Shown piece by piece: positions 36,900 through 45,795 of a DNA stretch of 64,000 nt; positions within the stretch are counted from its first letter, which is position 1, and every line of letters starts with the position of its first letter. The translations under genes were made by a program, and so were the position numbers. The stretch spans positions 990,602-1,054,601 of the forward strand of contig NZ_QCZE01000001.1 of the NCBI RefSeq assembly GCF_003075035.1, given 5' to 3'. The DNA comes from Zobellella maritima. GTDB taxonomy: Bacteria; Pseudomonadota; Gammaproteobacteria; Enterobacterales; Aeromonadaceae. The notes beneath the pieces were generated by a model. The model was not told where the DNA came from, made no database searches, and saw only the letters and a list, made by a program, of their open reading frames with translations.

Positions 36900-38087
36900 T
36901 TAAAGCGCACCGTTATCGACTGTAACCCGCCGCTTGCCGGTGAGCAACAGCTGCATCAGCGCCTTTTTTTCCTGCTTCAGTGCAGCCAGCTTCTTTTGCA
37001 AGGTGTCGATTTCCCGATCGGCGGTGGAAAGCACGGCAGCGATTTTTTGTTGTTCTTCATTATCTGGGAATGGAATCACCAGCCGTGAATAAATAGAAAT
37101 CCAGTGCCGTTGGTGCCCACCTACAGCAAAATCTAACAACTGCATTACTTCAAATACATACTTTATAGAAACACCAGCCTTAGCTGTCAGTATTTTCATG
37201 GCGCTAGACTTAGCCTTAAAAGGAAAATCTACGAACTTACTGCCAGTTGTAAAGTCATCAAATATTATGACTGGTAAGCTTTCAGAAAAAACACCAAAGC
37301 CTTCATCTGTATAACCAAGAATGAAAGTTTTACCTGCTGTAAGTACAGGTGTCTTGTACGAATCATGGTATTCAGTGCTTTTAACCAAATACGGTGTCGG
37401 CTGCCTGTAATCTAGAAGATCGCCTAATTCAACTCGTTTCCACTCCCCACTAAACCTTTCACCTGTATCGGAGAGCAGGCGCTGCTTGCCGGTGAGCAGT
37501 TGCTGCATCAGGGCTTTTTTCTGCTGCTGGCTGTTGGCCAGCAGCTGCTCGGTGGTGGTGATCGCCTGGTCCCAAGTGGACAGAATTTGGGCGATTTTCT
37601 TTTGTTCTGAAAGTGGGGGCAGTAATCCAATAACAGAGCATAAACGATCTGGAGAGGTGTGTTTAACTTTTGTGCCAGTTGACTGCTCTGTAATCTGCCT
37701 TCTAGAACTTGGAGCGTTAAAGAATAGATAAAGAAAATCTAAACAAACGCGATCATGGCTCGTTATTTTGACAAGTCCAAGTCGCTGATTATGTAGATAC
37801 TTCCCATCTTCTGGCACAAATAGAGGGCTCCCCAAAAGCCCTTCGGATTGTTCAGTCATAGCAAGCAATAGATCCCCTTTGGATAACAAGTATCCATCGG
37901 GAACATCACCGTTGTAATATTTAGTTTTAGTACCTTGGTCCCTAAATCCACCTGTCTCGTGAAAGCTTCCTGGTGTGAGAAGAATGAAGTTTCCACTGGA
38001 AGAAAAATACTCACTCTTGAAGGCAAAACCATGTTTTACGGATATGTATTGCTTTAAATCTCCTTTCTCCCAACCTTCAGGCACCAT
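36900..38087 (-). CDS. hsdS: type I restriction enzyme, S (specificity) subunit
   Basis: A 395-residue subunit with two target-recognition domains (about 1-150 and 215-345), each followed by a conserved helix ending KKALMQQLLTGK (first) and KKALMQLLLTGK (second). The PLPPLSEQKKIAQIL and PDNEEQQKIAAVL blocks are the usual TRD-end motifs. The TRD DNA is more AT-rich than the conserved parts, a normal sign of TRD exchange. It overlaps hsdM by 11 bases. Confidence 0.94.
   Translation of the reverse strand: MVPEGWEKGDLKQYISVKHGFAFKSEYFSSSGNFILLTPGSFHETGGFRDQGTKTKYYNGDVPDGYLLSKGDLLLAMTEQSEGLLGSPLFVPEDGKYLHNQRLGLVKITSHDRVCLDFLYLFFNAPSSRRQITEQSTGTKVKHTSPDRLCSVIGLLPPLSEQKKIAQILSTWDQAITTTEQLLANSQQQKKALMQQLLTGKQRLLSDTGERFSGEWKRVELGDLLDYRQPTPYLVKSTEYHDSYKTPVLTAGKTFILGYTDEGFGVFSESLPVIIFDDFTTGSKFVDFPFKAKSSAMKILTAKAGVSIKYVFEVMQLLDFAVGGHQRHWISIYSRLVIPFPDNEEQQKIAAVLSTADREIDTLQKKLAALKQEKKALMQLLLTGKRRVTVDNGAL
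36931..37520 (-). repeat. direct repeats encoding the hsdS central and C-terminal helices
   Basis: Near-identical DNA at 36931-36970 and 37484-37520 (shared GCTTGCCGGTGAGCA, then GCTGCATCAG) encodes the two KKALMQ.LLTGK helices. Such repeats let TRDs be swapped or lost by homologous recombination. Confidence 0.7.
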
Positions 38088-39615
38088 AACCCAACTCCTT
38101 AAGATACTCGGCCATCTCGCCTTCCAGCTTGCTGAGTTGGGCCTTCAGCTGTTCACGCTCGGCGCGTACCGCCATCAGGTCGATCTCTTCCTCTTCCTCG
38201 AAGGTGTCGACGTAGCGGGGGATATTGAGGTTGTAGTCGTTGTCCTGAATTTCCTTCAGGCTGGCCAGATAGGCGTACTTGTCCACGTTATCGCCATTAC
38301 GGTAGCTGGCGACGATCTTCTGAATGTTCTCTTCCGCCAGCAGGTTCTGGTTCTTGCCCGCCTTGAACTCGCGGCTGGCATCGATAAACAGCACCTTGTC
38401 GTCGACCTTCTGCTTCTTGAAGATCAGGATAGCGGCGGGAATACCGGTGCCGTAGAACAGCTTTTCCGGCAGGCCGATCACCGCGTCCAGCAGGTTTTCG
38501 TCGATCAGCTGTTTACGGATCTTGCCCTCGGTCGAACCCCGGAACAGCACGCCGTGGGGCACCACCACGCCCATGCGACCGCCCAGTTTGGAAGAGGAGG
38601 CGGGCTTGAGGGTGTCAATCATATGCAGAATAAAGGCATAGTCGCCCTTGGTCTTGGGTGGCACGCCGCGCTTGAAGCGGCCGAACTTATCGTGCTCGGC
38701 CTCGTCGTGGCCCCATTTGTCGAGCGAGAAGGGCGGGTTGGCGGTGACCACATCGAACTGCATCAGGCCGCCGTTTTTATCGAGCAGCTTGGGGTTGCGA
38801 ATGGTGTCGCCCCACTCAATCTTGTGGTTGTCTTCGCCATGCAGAAACATGTTCATTTTGGCTAGTGACCAGGTGGAGCCGATGGCCTCCTGACCATAGA
38901 GCGCATACTGCTTGCTGTTGTGATACTGGCGCACCTTGTTGCCGCACTTCATCAGCAGCGAAGCCGAGCCACAGGCGGGATCGCAGATGCTGTCGCCGGG
39001 CTGGGGTTCCAGCAGTTCGGCCATCAGATCGGACACCTCCGGCGGAGTATAGAATTCACCGGCTTTCTGGCCGCCGCTGGCGGCAAAGTTCTTGATCAGA
39101 TATTCATAGGCGTTGCCAATCAAATCCAGGGTGCCGACCCGGCTGGGCTTGAGGTTGAGCTCGGGCTTGGCGAAGTCTTCCAGCAGGTGGCGCAGAATGC
39201 TGTTTTTCTGTTTTTCTTCACCCAGGCGGTCGGTGTTAAAGGAAATATCCTGAAACACGCTCTTGCCCGCATCCTTCAGCTTGGTGCCGTTGGCTTCTTC
39301 AATGGCGTGCAAGGCCTGATCGATGCGCTCACCGTTGCCGGGTTCATGACGACGCTCCCACAGGGTATAGAAGCTGGCGTCGCGCGGCAGCACGAAACGC
39401 TCGTTTTTCATCATCTCTTCGATCAGCTCCGGCTCGTCGCCATACTCGGCCTGGTAGCCATCGTAGTGATCCTGCCATACATCCGAGATGTACTTGAGGA
39501 ACAGCATGGTGAGGATGAAGTCCTTGTAGGTATCGGCGCTGATGGTGCCGCGAAAGGTATCACAGGCGTTCCATAAGGCCTTGTTGATGCTGTCCTGGTT
39601 GATTTTGTCGTTCAT
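38077..39615 (-). CDS. hsdM: type I restriction enzyme, M (methyltransferase) subunit
   Basis: A 512-residue N6-adenine methyltransferase. An N-terminal helical domain (NKALWNACDTFRG...FILTMLFLKYISDVW) precedes the SAM motif CDPACGSASL (211-220) and the catalytic NPPF (293-296). It is the first gene of the minus-strand train hsdM-hsdS-ptuA-ptuB-mcrB-mcrC-hsdR-ygjP. A tandem CGGTATAT repeat lies 50-65 bases upstream. Confidence 0.95.
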   Translation of the reverse strand: MNDKINQDSINKALWNACDTFRGTISADTYKDFILTMLFLKYISDVWQDHYDGYQAEYGDEPELIEEMMKNERFVLPRDASFYTLWERRHEPGNGERIDQALHAIEEANGTKLKDAGKSVFQDISFNTDRLGEEKQKNSILRHLLEDFAKPELNLKPSRVGTLDLIGNAYEYLIKNFAASGGQKAGEFYTPPEVSDLMAELLEPQPGDSICDPACGSASLLMKCGNKVRQYHNSKQYALYGQEAIGSTWSLAKMNMFLHGEDNHKIEWGDTIRNPKLLDKNGGLMQFDVVTANPPFSLDKWGHDEAEHDKFGRFKRGVPPKTKGDYAFILHMIDTLKPASSSKLGGRMGVVVPHGVLFRGSTEGKIRKQLIDENLLDAVIGLPEKLFYGTGIPAAILIFKKQKVDDKVLFIDASREFKAGKNQNLLAEENIQKIVASYRNGDNVDKYAYLASLKEIQDNDYNLNIPRYVDTFEEEEEIDLMAVRAEREQLKAQLSKLEGEMAEYLKELGYGA

Positions 39616-39664
39616 TGTTTACCCTGGCTCTGTAAAAGAGGTTGCCGGACCTGGCTGATGCCGC

Positions 39665-39680
39665 CGGTATATCGGTATAT
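39665..39680. promoter_or_regulatory. tandem 8-bp repeat in the hsdM promoter region
   Basis: CGGTATAT occurs twice head to tail (39665-39672, 39673-39680), next to further TATATA sequence, 50-65 bases before the hsdM start. It could be an operator for the island's HTH protein or part of the -10 region. Weak support. Confidence 0.25.
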
Positions 39681-40378
39681 ATAGTTGTTGTTTGGTAGAC
39701 AGAGCACTTTACACCGGTCAACGCACTTGGCAAGTCAACAGGCGGTCAAAAATGCGCGGTTGGTTAAAGATCGCCTGTTATCAATATTACCTGAGTACAA
39801 AGGCGGTTAACGGCGGTAAACAGGGCAGGGTGGTTGTCCTGTTCTTCCTGATACGAGAGGTTCGGTCATGGCGTTGAACGGGAATGTGAACAAGCATAAC
39901 CAGCCCGACAATACGGACACCGGTGCGTTATGGTAAATAGGGGCACGCAGGGGCTGGGCAGTGCGACTGATGGCCAATAAAAAGTCAACAAATGAGCCAG
40001 TTGCATGAGGATATCCTTTGTTGTCGGGGCCTGGCCATAACCGCCAGGATGACACTCAGCCATCTAAAGCCAGGTTAATCATCAGAACCTCTGAAAACTG
40101 AAGGATGGCTGAACTACAGGCTGCATAGACCCGGAAGATGTTGCCAGCCGAAAACGACAACCAGTGCAACATACGTGGCTCTGAACGAGCCTTTACTGTT
40201 CATAGGTGGCAGATGTGCCAGTGCAAATCAAAACAGACTGAACTGAACGTCAGGCAGCGATAGTCCAGGCGAAAACCAGGCAATGAGCCGTGCCGGTCGA
40301 GCGCAGTCAGTCACGCAGTGCTGACATGAACACGCTGAAGAAGACGGCCAAGGAATCTATGCATCGTGCATGCGCAAC
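39681..40378. other. gene-free stretch between hsdM and the recombinase gene
   Basis: About 980 bases (39616-40596) contain no convincing gene on either strand. Short ORFs up to 82 codons lack recognisable products. Features seen are the tandem repeat by hsdM, a compound hairpin at 40379-40418, and AT-rich sequence at 40540-40570 that may hold a promoter. It could be decayed island DNA or hold a non-coding RNA. Confidence 0.4.
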
Positions 40379-40418
40379 ATTTCGGGACGGTTTCGAAAAC
40401 CGAAACAAATCCCGAAAT
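40379..40418. repeat. compound inverted repeat
   Basis: The outer arms ATTTCGGGA (40379-40387) and TCCCGAAAT (40410-40418) are perfect complements. Inside them CGGTTT CGA AAACCG (40388-40402) forms its own hairpin, leaving a short one-sided bulge. No T-run follows. Confidence 0.6.
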
Positions 40419-40596
40419 TAAGCTCTGAAAGTGTCAGGGATCACGCATAAATATTTGAAAATTAAGAGTTTCACCATGGTGGAAAAATCCCATTTGAAAC
40501 TGGAACTCACAAATATGCGCGCGCTCTGACATCTCAATATAATTCCTATTTAACATAATATACATTATGCGAAGCATTGTTATCCGGGGTTTATGA

Positions 40597-41901
40597 TCAC
40601 GCCTCAGGCTTTATCTCCAGCCGGTTCAGTCGTTTGCCGGCCGCACTTTCGTGACGTTCGACCTTGCTGGTGTGCAGATACTGGGAAGTCGTATCTATGC
40701 TGTCATGGCCGGCATCGGCCTGCACATGGGACAGCGGTCTACCATTGTAGTTGATGTCGTGGGTGATGCCGGTGTGGCGGATGCTATGCACAGTGAGCGT
40801 GCGTATCTCGGCGGCATCCTGGTCGAAGCCGTCGTCGGCGGCGGCATCGGCAGCCAGGGCTATCAATTCATCGAGTGAGTCGCGCAGCTGGCGAATGCCC
40901 AGGTTGGCGTTGAGCAGGCCCTGATCCCGACCTCGGCCAGCGGCCCGATGACGTACAAACAGCGGGGTATTTTCGTTAGGTGACGGCAAGGGCGGCAGCT
41001 TGAGGTAGTTTCGATAGCGTTTGAGCGCCTCCAGCAGCTCGCGGGAGGCCGCTACTGTGCGCCGCTTGCCGCCTTTGCTGACCGGGATATAAAAGCTCCA
41101 GATCCCGGTTTTGCCGTCGCGCCGGAATTGGCTCATCACCGGCGAAAACCCGGGCCGGGCCGCAACTTCGGAAATACGCAGGTAGCAGGCGTACATCAGC
41201 GACACCAGGAAAAGCGTCCGCTCATGACGCTCGGGCTGCTGTTCGGCCAGACGCTCGGCGGTGCTCATCATATAAGACCATTGCAGGTCGCTGAATACCC
41301 GGACTTCATCTTCTTCTCCCGAGACGGTCGCCTGCACGGGTGTAGAGCCAAAGCGACTGTGGCGCATCCACATCACCGCCGGATTGCGCTCGGTTGCTTC
41401 CTCATTGATCAGGTAGCCATAAAAAGAAGACAGCACCGCCATCTTGGTCTTAAGCGCTTTGTCACTCAGCCGGTAAGGCTGTTCGCGACCGTCCACTTTC
41501 TTGCCCAGGAACGGCCGCCACAACGGATTGGGCTGGCGCTCACCCCATTCCTTGTTTAGTACAAACTGGGCCACGTTACGGTAGGCAATCAGCTCCCTGG
41601 GTGGTGCCAGGCAATAGTCCACATATCGATTCATCATCCGCCGGGTTACCGCTATCGGCGAGATCTGCTCGATATCAAAACACCAGTGTAAAAAGGTGGT
41701 CAGTTCACTGCGATAGGTTTTGTAGTTGTTTTCGCTGAAGCGGCTTTCCAGCAACCAGTCCATGGCATGCTCATAGACAAAGGCGGCCTCCGCCACCCGA
41801 TTTAGGGTGAGTTCGGCGATATGCTGGTTGACGACGCTATTGCCCTCTTCCAGGTACTGGGGAGCATCAAACAGGGGGAACACGGGGGGCATGCTGGGCA
41901 T
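40597..41901 (-). CDS. tyrosine recombinase/integrase (XerC/D-like)
   Basis: A 434-residue tyrosine recombinase with an N-terminal SAM-like core-binding domain (about 35-165). The catalytic residues are all present: Arg242 in LRISEV, Lys276 in VSKGGK, His372/Arg375 in HSIRHTGI, His399 in AGHDS and Tyr408 in SQYLH. The ATG at 41901 has AGGAG six bases upstream. It borders the defence island and faces into it, with a dif-like inverted repeat 62 bases upstream of its start. Whether it is the island integrase or a resident recombinase is unknown. Confidence 0.9.
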   Translation of the reverse strand: MPSMPPVFPLFDAPQYLEEGNSVVNQHIAELTLNRVAEAAFVYEHAMDWLLESRFSENNYKTYRSELTTFLHWCFDIEQISPIAVTRRMMNRYVDYCLAPPRELIAYRNVAQFVLNKEWGERQPNPLWRPFLGKKVDGREQPYRLSDKALKTKMAVLSSFYGYLINEEATERNPAVMWMRHSRFGSTPVQATVSGEEDEVRVFSDLQWSYMMSTAERLAEQQPERHERTLFLVSLMYACYLRISEVAARPGFSPVMSQFRRDGKTGIWSFYIPVSKGGKRRTVAASRELLEALKRYRNYLKLPPLPSPNENTPLFVRHRAAGRGRDQGLLNANLGIRQLRDSLDELIALAADAAADDGFDQDAAEIRTLTVHSIRHTGITHDINYNGRPLSHVQADAGHDSIDTTSQYLHTSKVERHESAAGKRLNRLEIKPEA

Positions 41902-41962
41902 CAGCACTCCTAAAAACACTGAAAATATTATATTTATTTTATCAAAAACAGAAGCTTAATAG

Positions 41963-41990
41963 AATGCCGATAAACTGCATTATCGGCATT
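41963..41990. other. dif-like 11-6-11 inverted repeat, candidate recombinase core site
   Basis: AATGCCGATAA (41963-41973) and TTATCGGCATT (41980-41990) are perfect 11-bp inverted arms around a 6-base centre, ACTGCA. The length, spacing and ATAA/TTAT inner ends match the architecture of Xer/dif core sites. It lies directly upstream of a tyrosine recombinase gene. It could instead be an operator or hairpin in the recombinase promoter. Confidence 0.45.
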
Positions 41991-42063
41991 TGCGTACCTG
42001 GAAAAGGAGGACCAGAAACGAAAGTCCTCGGCCAAAACCCTATCCCTCTTGACGCTGGATATG

Positions 42064-42086
42064 CTACCAACGGCTATAGTTGGTAG
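42064..42086. repeat. 8-bp inverted repeat upstream of the ligase fusion gene
   Basis: CTACCAAC (42064-42071) and GTTGGTAG (42079-42086) are perfect inverted arms with a 7-base spacer, just before the fusion gene. Possible operator. Confidence 0.35.
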
Positions 42087-42103
42087 AGACAGAATGGACT
42101 CGG

Positions 42104-45013
42104 ATGCCACAGCGCCTCGGCCCGCATCCGAGCCAGAGACTTGATTCACCACACCACGGCGACTCGGTGAAAGACGAAGGCGACAGCCCCCAACAAGACG
42201 GCTCCCCCGAGCAAAAACTGCTCGAGCTGGTCGATCATACCCTGCACGATCTGCAGCCGGAAGCGCCGGCGATGCCCCCTGCCCGGCTTGACAGTTCCTT
42301 CGACCGAGATCTCGCCCTTGATAGCCTTGCCCGAATGGAATTGTTGTTGCGCGTCGAGGGCGCTTTCGGGGTCAGTCTGCCGGCAGAAACCCTGCAGCGT
42401 GCCGAAACGGTACAGGATTTATTGATCGCCATAGAACAGGCCCCAAGCGCCTCGGCAGAACGGCTCCGCTCAGAACGTCTCACGCTATCCGAAACCGCCC
42501 CGTCGGACAAGGATGAAGTACCACAAGCCAGTACCCTGGCCACCACCACTACCCTGCTGGAAGTGCTTGACTGGCATGAACAGGCACATCCGCAACAGGT
42601 ACCCATCATCCTGGTCACCGAGGAGTCCGAGCAGCGTCTCGGCTATGGGGAACTGGCGGCAGGTGCCCGAGCCGTGGCGGCCGCGTTGCAGCAGGCGGGG
42701 GTCGCGCCGGGTCAGACGGTGGCCATCATGCTACCCACCTCCCTCGCCTACTTTCACTGTTATTTCGGCATACTGCTTATGGGCGCCATCCCGGTGCCCA
42801 TCTACCCGCCGGCGCGGGCGTCCCAGCTTGAAGACCATGTACTGCGCCACGCCGGTATTCTCGCCAATGCCGAGGCAGTACTGTTGATTACCGTGCCCCA
42901 GGCCATGATGGTGGGCCGCCTGCTGCAGGCCCGGGTGCCGGGCCTGCGCCGTCTGGCTACCCCCGAGCAGTTGACCGCCCCGGCTGATAGCCTGCGCCCG
43001 GTCGAAATCCGGGGCGAAGACACTGCCTTTATCCAGTACACTTCCGGCAGCACCGGTAATCCCAAGGGGGTGGTACTCAGCCATGCCAACCTGCTTGCCA
43101 ACATTCGAGCCATGCAACAGATGCTGGCGGTGAGCCCGCGTGACGTCTTCGTCAGCTGGCTGCCGCTCTACCATGACATGGGCCTTATCGGCGCCTTTCT
43201 CGGCAGCCTTTATGTGGGCCTGCCCCTGGTGGTGATGTCGCCCCTCACCTTTCTGGCCAAGCCCGAACGTTGGCTGTGGGCCATTCATCGCTATCACGGC
43301 ACCCTGTCGGCGGCCCCCAATTTCGCCTACGAGCTCTGCCTGAAGCGCATCGCACCGGCATCGCTGGAAGGACTGGATCTGAGCAGTTGGCGGCTGGCCT
43401 GCAACGGCGCCGAGGCGGTCAGCCCCGACACCCTGCAGCGTTTCACCGAACAGTTCGCCCCCTACGGCCTCAAGCCGGAAGCGGTCAGCCCCGTGTACGG
43501 CCTGGCCGAGGCCTCGGTCGGGTTGCTTTTTACCCCGCTCGGACGCGGCCCGCTAATCGATTGCATACGGCGCGAGCCCCTGGCTCGCGAGCAGCTCGCC
43601 CTGCCCGCCGCCAAGGAAGACGAGGGGGCACAACGCTTCGTGTCCTGCGGGGTACCCTTGCCCGGTTACGCTATCCGCATTGTTGGCGAGGCAGGCGAGG
43701 AGCTGGGCGAGCGTATTGAGGGCCGGCTGGAGTTCAAGGGCCCCTCGGCCACCCGGGGCTACTTTCACAATAAGGAGGCCACCGCCAAATTGTTCCACGA
43801 CGGCTGGCTCGACACCGGCGATCGTGCCTATGTCGCTGCCGGGGAGGTGTACCTCACCGGGCGGGTGAAAGACATGGTGATCCGCGGCGGGCGCAACCTC
43901 TACCCCCAGGAAATCGAGGAGGCGGTCGCCGCCGTGGAGGGGGTACGCAAGGGCGGAGTGGTGGTGTTCGGCAGCCCGGACCTGGTCACCGGCACCGAGC
44001 GTTTGGTGGTGCTCGCAGAAACCCGCCTGGGTGGCAGCAGTGCCCTCGGCCGGCTGCACCAATCGGTAGTGAGCGCCGTATTGGGCGTGCTGGGCGAGCC
44101 GCCAGACGAGGTGGTGCTGGCACCGCCCAATACGGTGCTCAAGACCTCCAGTGGTAAGGTGCGCCGTGCCGCCTGCCGCAGCCTCTACCTCCAGGGAGGC
44201 ATCGGCAAGGGGGCTCCCAAAGCCTGGTTTCAGTTACTTCGTCTGACTCTGGGCTCCGCAGGCCCCTGGCTGCGGAGCCTCGGCGGACAACTGGCCGGCG
44301 CCGCCTTCGCCTTGCACGCCGCGCTGATGCTTGGTCTACTGGCTCCTCCTATCTGGCTGGCGACCCTCGCCACAAGCTCGCCCACCGCCGCCTGGCGCCT
44401 GGGCGGACGGGCGGCCCGGCTGCTGCTGCGCCTGACCGGCACTCCCTTCAAGGTTAAGGGACTCGAGCGACTGCCGGCGGGACCCTGTGTGCTGGTGTGC
44501 AACCACGCCAGCTATCTGGATGGCCTGCTGCTGGTAGCAGCCTTGCCCCGGCCCTACGCTTTCGTCGCCAAGCGGGAATTGCGTACTCAGTTCGTTGCCG
44601 GCCGCTACCTGAAAAAACTGGGGGTGGCGTTCGTCGAGCGCTTCGAGGTGCAACGCAGTGTGGAAGACGCCAACCGCATGACCGAGCTGGTCAAGGGCGG
44701 ACGCTCCCTGCTGGTGTTCCCGGAGGGGACCTTTGTCGCCCATCCGGGGCTGCTGCCCTTCCACCTGGGTGGTTTTCTCGCCGCCGCCGGTGCATCCGTG
44801 CCCGTGGTGCCGGTCAGCATCCGCGGCAGCCGGTGGGTGTTGCCCGCCGAGAGCCGGTGGCCCCGGCACGGCGCCCTCGAGGTCGAGGTGGGCTTACCCC
44901 TGCCACCACGCCAGGAGGACGAGGAAGTGTTTGCGGCGGCGGTGAGGCTCCGACAGACGGCCCGCGCCTGCATCGCGCAACAACTGGCAACGACAGAGCA
45001 GGAGGGGGGATAA
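42104..45013 (+). CDS. ACP - acyl-AMP ligase - PlsC acyltransferase fusion
   Basis: About 969 residues in three modules. (1) An acyl-carrier domain with phosphopantetheine Ser in LALDSLARME (about S74). (2) A FAAL-like adenylation domain with YTSGSTGNPKGVV, SWLPLYHDMGLIG, DTGDRAYV and a C-terminal KTSSGKVRR lysine. (3) A PlsC 1-acyl-glycerophosphate acyltransferase with NHASYLD and FPEGTF, preceded by a hydrophobic stretch. It probably activates a fatty acid, loads it on its own ACP and transfers it to a membrane acceptor. The start is uncertain: the frame opens at TTG 42080. Confidence 0.85.
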   Translation: MPQRLGPHPSQRLDSPHHGDSVKDEGDSPQQDGSPEQKLLELVDHTLHDLQPEAPAMPPARLDSSFDRDLALDSLARMELLLRVEGAFGVSLPAETLQRAETVQDLLIAIEQAPSASAERLRSERLTLSETAPSDKDEVPQASTLATTTTLLEVLDWHEQAHPQQVPIILVTEESEQRLGYGELAAGARAVAAALQQAGVAPGQTVAIMLPTSLAYFHCYFGILLMGAIPVPIYPPARASQLEDHVLRHAGILANAEAVLLITVPQAMMVGRLLQARVPGLRRLATPEQLTAPADSLRPVEIRGEDTAFIQYTSGSTGNPKGVVLSHANLLANIRAMQQMLAVSPRDVFVSWLPLYHDMGLIGAFLGSLYVGLPLVVMSPLTFLAKPERWLWAIHRYHGTLSAAPNFAYELCLKRIAPASLEGLDLSSWRLACNGAEAVSPDTLQRFTEQFAPYGLKPEAVSPVYGLAEASVGLLFTPLGRGPLIDCIRREPLAREQLALPAAKEDEGAQRFVSCGVPLPGYAIRIVGEAGEELGERIEGRLEFKGPSATRGYFHNKEATAKLFHDGWLDTGDRAYVAAGEVYLTGRVKDMVIRGGRNLYPQEIEEAVAAVEGVRKGGVVVFGSPDLVTGTERLVVLAETRLGGSSALGRLHQSVVSAVLGVLGEPPDEVVLAPPNTVLKTSSGKVRRAACRSLYLQGGIGKGAPKAWFQLLRLTLGSAGPWLRSLGGQLAGAAFALHAALMLGLLAPPIWLATLATSSPTAAWRLGGRAARLLLRLTGTPFKVKGLERLPAGPCVLVCNHASYLDGLLLVAALPRPYAFVAKRELRTQFVAGRYLKKLGVAFVERFEVQRSVEDANRMTELVKGGRSLLVFPEGTFVAHPGLLPFHLGGFLAAAGASVPVVPVSIRGSRWVLPAESRWPRHGALEVEVGLPLPPRQEDEEVFAAAVRLRQTARACIAQQLATTEQEGG

Positions 45014-45014
45014 C

Positions 45015-45045
45015 AAAAAAGCACAGCCGGCGCTATCTTGCCGGC
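45015..45045 (-). terminator. intrinsic terminator at the end of the aco operon
   Basis: On the minus strand GCCGGC AAGATAGC GCCGGC is followed by TGTGC and six Ts. The stem begins inside the last codons of the VOC gene and ends the nine-gene minus-strand train. It also separates it from the convergent fusion gene. Confidence 0.65.
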
Positions 45046-45647
45046 ATGCGCGGATCCCAGAGTCCGCGCTCCAGTCCTTGCTCATAGGCCATGCCCTTCG
45101 GATAGCTGACCAGCTCAAGTTGCAGCCCCCAGGGTGCGAGGAAATAGACCCAGGTCAGGCCGGCGGCAGGCCCTTCGGTAAAGGTGCTCGGCGCGCCGAG
45201 CACGTGGATGCCCTGCTCTTTCAGGTACGCCACGGCCGCGTCCATATCGTCCACATAAAACGCCAGGTGATGACCGCCGATATCGCTGTTTCGCGGCCCC
45301 CGCCGGTTCTGATCGGGCGAGGTGTATTCGAACACTTCGAGATTGGTCCCGTTACCGCAACGAACCATCTGAAAATCGCGAATGGTGGCGCGCGGATGTA
45401 CATTCAGGTGCCGTTCCATCCAGTCATCTTCGAATTTGAATTCGCCGAAGGTAAAGAAGGGTTCGCAACCGAGCATGTCCCTGAAGAAAGCCACGCCCTC
45501 CCCCAGGTTGGGCACTGTGATACCGATATGCTGGAGGCCTTGCATACCGGGCATAGGCGTTGCCGCCGCCGGCAGGCTGGCGGTGGTGATCATGGCGGTA
45601 GCGAGGGTGGTGCGGGTAAAGCCGGTTAACCTAATTTTCAGTTTCAT
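45033..45647 (-). CDS. exported VOC-fold (glyoxalase/dioxygenase-like) protein
   Basis: A 204-residue protein with an N-terminal signal peptide (FTRTTLATAMITTASLPAAA) and a VOC domain (GLQHIGITVPNLGEGVAFFRDMLG ... GGHHLAFYVDDMDAAVAYL ... GLQLELV). Metal ligands His, His and Glu look present. AAGGAG precedes the ATG at 45647; 14 upstream codons are in frame but lack a ribosome site. It is last in the acetoin operon and shares export with the GMC dehydrogenase unit. Substrate unknown. Confidence 0.8.
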   Translation of the reverse strand: MKLKIRLTGFTRTTLATAMITTASLPAAATPMPGMQGLQHIGITVPNLGEGVAFFRDMLGCEPFFTFGEFKFEDDWMERHLNVHPRATIRDFQMVRCGNGTNLEVFEYTSPDQNRRGPRNSDIGGHHLAFYVDDMDAAVAYLKEQGIHVLGAPSTFTEGPAAGLTWVYFLAPWGLQLELVSYPKGMAYEQGLERGLWDPRMPAR

Positions 45648-45795
45648 GCTGAATCTCCTTGCGATGAAAAATCCATATTTGTCTGACATTATTGTTCCTA
45701 ATACTGTTGTTCCTGGTGCAGGTGCCGGTAAGCAGACCCGGTCGCCGGGACCAAACGCCGGCCGAGTCTCCCCCGTATCTTCCCAAGCGGCGGGC

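Noticed and set aside
39807-40063. Minus-strand ORFs of 65-82 codons in the hsdM-recombinase gap (one with an AAAGGA site before an internal ATG)
   Set aside because: No recognisable domain, odd composition and two overlapping frames of equal quality; not enough to call a gene.
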